Origin: an uncultured Lachnospiraceae bacterium
GTDB lineage: Bacteria; Bacillota; Clostridia; Lachnospirales; Lachnospiraceae
DNA length: 18,067 nucleotides
Assembly (NCBI GenBank): GCA_947305345.1
Contig: CAMZDH010000002.1
Span: 1-18,067 of the forward strand
Direction of reading: 5' to 3'
Every line of letters begins with the position of its first letter. The first letter of the stretch is position 1. The translations under genes were made by a program, and so were the position numbers. Of this stretch, positions 16,277 through 18,067 are shown piece after piece. The notes beneath the pieces were generated by a model. The model was not told where the DNA came from and made no database searches. It was given only the letters and a program-made list of their open reading frames with translations.

Positions 16277-16329
16277 TCACCACGCCGCCGTTCTCCAAAA
16301 GAATTCATCGGCTATTCATACTTTTCGCC

Positions 16330-16358
16330 TTGCTTTTTTATGCCCCATCTTCTATAAT
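16330..16358 (+). promoter_or_regulatory. Promoter of the P-loop gene
   Basis: A perfect TATAAT (16353-16358) lies 17 bases after a weak -35 (TTGCTT, 16330-16335), giving a leader of about 40 bases. It is divergent from the aldehyde dehydrogenase promoter. Confidence 0.7.
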
Positions 16359-16406
16359 CAAAGTAACAAATGATCCGCTTTCATCGATTCAAAGGAGGAC
16401 ACGCCA

Positions 16407-16832
16407 ATGGTTTCATTAATTGTCGGGGCAAAGGGCAAGGGCAAGACGAAATATCTGCTGGACATGGCCAATCAGGCTGTCAAGGACGCCGACGGACACA
16501 TCGTCTACATCGATAAAAACGGCAAGCACATGTACGAGCTGAACAATAAAATCCGTTTGATCGACGCCTCCCGCTACCCCTTGAAGAGCGGTGACGAATT
16601 CATCGGGTTCATTCTGGGCATTGCCTCGCAGGACCATGATCTGCAGCAGATTTACTTAGACAGTTTCTTGAAAAACTCCAAGGTCGCGGACGACAGCCAG
16701 AAGATCAAGGAATACATCGAACAGCTGGAAGAGATCAGCAAGCTCTGCAGCGTCGATTTCGTCTTAAGCGTTTCCAAGGACAAGGAAGCCCTGGATCCGT
16801 CGCTCTACGACAACATCGTCATTTCGCTGTAA
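16407..16832 (+). CDS. Small P-loop nucleotide-binding protein of unknown function
   Basis: A 141-aa soluble protein. The N-terminal MVSLIVGAKGKGKTKYLL is a Walker A motif (GAKGKGKT, residues 7-14). No convincing Walker B is visible; SVDFVLSVSKD near the end is the best candidate. The middle (about residues 98-116) is charged and helical. There is no signal peptide or membrane segment. Proteins of this type occur widely in Clostridia, but I do not recognise an established function and would not trust a PilT-like label. AAAGGAGG lies about 8 bases before the start at 16407. The gene stands alone with its own promoter and terminator. It may bind ATP or GTP; hydrolysis is unproven. Confidence 0.8.
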   Translation: MVSLIVGAKGKGKTKYLLDMANQAVKDADGHIVYIDKNGKHMYELNNKIRLIDASRYPLKSGDEFIGFILGIASQDHDLQQIYLDSFLKNSKVADDSQKIKEYIEQLEEISKLCSVDFVLSVSKDKEALDPSLYDNIVISL

Positions 16833-16848
16833 AATGCGTGCATGAACT

Positions 16849-16881
16849 AAAAAAGCAGGTCCTCGAAGGGCCTGCTTTTTT
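16849..16881. terminator. Bidirectional rho-independent terminator
   Basis: AAAAAAGCAGGTCC pairs with GGGCCTGCTTTTTT (16849-16862 with 16868-16881), with a T-run on both strands. It separates the + strand P-loop gene from the convergent alpha-galactosidase gene. Confidence 0.9.
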
Positions 16882-16913
16882 GATGCGCTTCGATTAGAAA
16901 TGCGGCTTCACGC

Positions 16914-18067
16914 TTATTCAATGAGGATCTGGAACGCTTCGTATTCTTCGGGGATGCGCGTCACCGGCACGTAGAGGCCGGCGGTGCGGAGCGCCCGGCC
17001 GGAAACGACCGTACGGCCGCCAAAGAGTGCCTTCGAAGCGTCGTCCAGCTTTTCCACGTCTTTTTCCCGGACCATCCGGACGCGGTACATGGCTTCGTCC
17101 TTCAGCCCCTGAACTTGGAATCCTGACAAGACCCTTGCCGCGTGCGCCGTATGGCGGACAACGTTTAACAGCGCGCGGCTTCCGTCTTTCGCGGCCTGCT
17201 CCCAAACCGTGCAGTTTTCGTCGGTCGGCGGCAGCAAGCGGTAAAGATCGCCGAACTGCAGAACGTCGTAAAGCGCGCGGAAAGTCTCGAGTTCTTCCCG
17301 CATTTCCGCCTTTTCCGCTTCCGACGCCTTTGTCACGTCCAGTTCAAAGCCGAAGGTGCCGCTCATCGCGACGACCGCGCGGGTATGGAGCGGCGTCTTC
17401 CGGCCGGTCTGATGGTTCGGAGAGGCCGACACATGCGCGCCCATGGCTCGCACCGGGTAGATCATCGACGTGCCGTACTGGATCATCAGGCGCTCGATCG
17501 GATCGGTGTCGTCGCTCGTCCAGATCTGCGGCGTGTAATAAAGCATGCCGGCGTCGAACCGGCCGCCGCCGGAGGAGCATCCTTCGATGAGGAGTTCCGG
17601 AAACGTCCCGCGAAGGGTCTCGAGGACGCGGTAGACGCCAAGCATGTACCGGTGGTCGAATTCCCCCTGCCGGTCTGCCGGCAATGCGGCCGAATACCGG
17701 TCGGATATGCTGCGGTTGAAGTCCCATTTTAAGTAAACGGCTCCTGACGCGCGGATCACCGATGAAATGTCTTCGATCAGACGGTCCTGCACGTCCTCCC
17801 GGCCAAGGTCCAAAAGCAGCTCGTAGCGGGAAAGCGCAGGTGCCCGGCCCGGGACCGCGATCGTCCATTCGGGATGCGCGCGATAGAGGCCGCTGTCCTC
17901 TGAGACCGCCTCCGGCTCGAACCAGATGCCGAATGCGGTACCCGCGGCCCGGACCTTTTCTCCGAGTTCCCGAATCGTGCAGCCGAGTTTTGCTTCGTTC
18001 GGCTGCCAGTCGCCGAGCCCGGAGCGGTCGTCGTCGCGTTTTCCGAACCAGCCGTCGTCGAGGACGA
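16914..18067 (-). CDS. GH36 alpha-galactosidase (5' partial)
   Basis: Removes terminal alpha-1,6-linked galactose from raffinose-type sugars and galactomannan oligosaccharides. The frame stays open to the right edge of the window, so the N-terminal beta-sandwich and the start are missing. Visible parts are the catalytic barrel entry DDGWFGKRDDD (about 18060-18025), FGIWFEPE, and the nucleophile Asp in YLKWDFNR (codon at 17723-17721). CSSGGGRFD follows, with the acid/base Asp in WTSDDTDP (codon at about 17513-17511). The C-terminal domain ends in a beta-sandwich. There is no sign of a signal peptide in the visible part. It converges on the P-loop gene through a shared terminator and is transcribed separately from the long array. 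GH36 identity is firm; the exact substrate is not. Confidence 0.93.
   Translation of the reverse strand, partial: VLDDGWFGKRDDDRSGLGDWQPNEAKLGCTIRELGEKVRAAGTAFGIWFEPEAVSEDSGLYRAHPEWTIAVPGRAPALSRYELLLDLGREDVQDRLIEDISSVIRASGAVYLKWDFNRSISDRYSAALPADRQGEFDHRYMLGVYRVLETLRGTFPELLIEGCSSGGGRFDAGMLYYTPQIWTSDDTDPIERLMIQYGTSMIYPVRAMGAHVSASPNHQTGRKTPLHTRAVVAMSGTFGFELDVTKASEAEKAEMREELETFRALYDVLQFGDLYRLLPPTDENCTVWEQAAKDGSRALLNVVRHTAHAARVLSGFQVQGLKDEAMYRVRMVREKDVEKLDDASKALFGGRTVVSGRALRTAGLYVPVTRIPEEYEAFQILIE

Overview
The window looks like the chromosome of a Clostridia-type Firmicute, probably a gut or rumen anaerobe. The indicators are a SipW/TasA-like export cluster, BspA-type leucine-rich repeats, dockerin and cohesin-like modules, a GH36 alpha-galactosidase, AGGAGG-type ribosome binding sites, T-tailed hairpin terminators and a tRNA with no encoded CCA. 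Genus cannot be decided from the sequence. Most genes are GC-rich; the first 2.7 kb is clearly less so.

Left part (1-4707, + strand). Two large surface proteins lie in tandem. The first, cut by the window's left edge, is a BspA-like leucine-rich-repeat protein with a Cys/His-rich stalk, a cohesin-like module and a C-terminal dockerin. The second has a signal peptide, a cohesin-like module, CxxC repeats (204-bp units at DNA level), an acidic linker and a C-terminal membrane anchor. A bidirectional terminator follows.

Surface-fibre cluster (9057 down to 4713, - strand). The order is SipW-type signal peptidase, TasA-like protein, a small SipW-substrate-like protein, then an 828-aa MBG/beta-helix-like surface protein. 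The last two overlap by ATGA. A tRNA-Met (CAT) with its own strong promoter and terminator sits just upstream.

Housekeeping array (16195 down to 9463, - strand). Eight tightly spaced genes read from one good promoter: a class-3-like aldehyde dehydrogenase, pgi, tatD, rsmA, tadA, an ECF transporter S component (folate-like), a membrane-tethered or secreted barnase-type RNase, and its barstar-type inhibitor. tatD carries an in-frame TGA exactly where homologues have the Cys of their HCF/HCY motif. That could be a selenocysteine codon, a nonsense mutation or a sequence error.

Right part. A small P-loop protein (16407-16832, +) has its own promoter, divergent from the aldehyde dehydrogenase. It converges through a bidirectional terminator on a GH36 alpha-galactosidase (- strand) that runs off the right edge.

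The points most worth a second look are the TGA in tatD, the membrane-tethered barnase/barstar pair at the end of a housekeeping operon, the possible cohesin-dockerin pairing of the two left-hand surface proteins, and the sipW/tasA-like cluster ending in a giant beta-helix protein.
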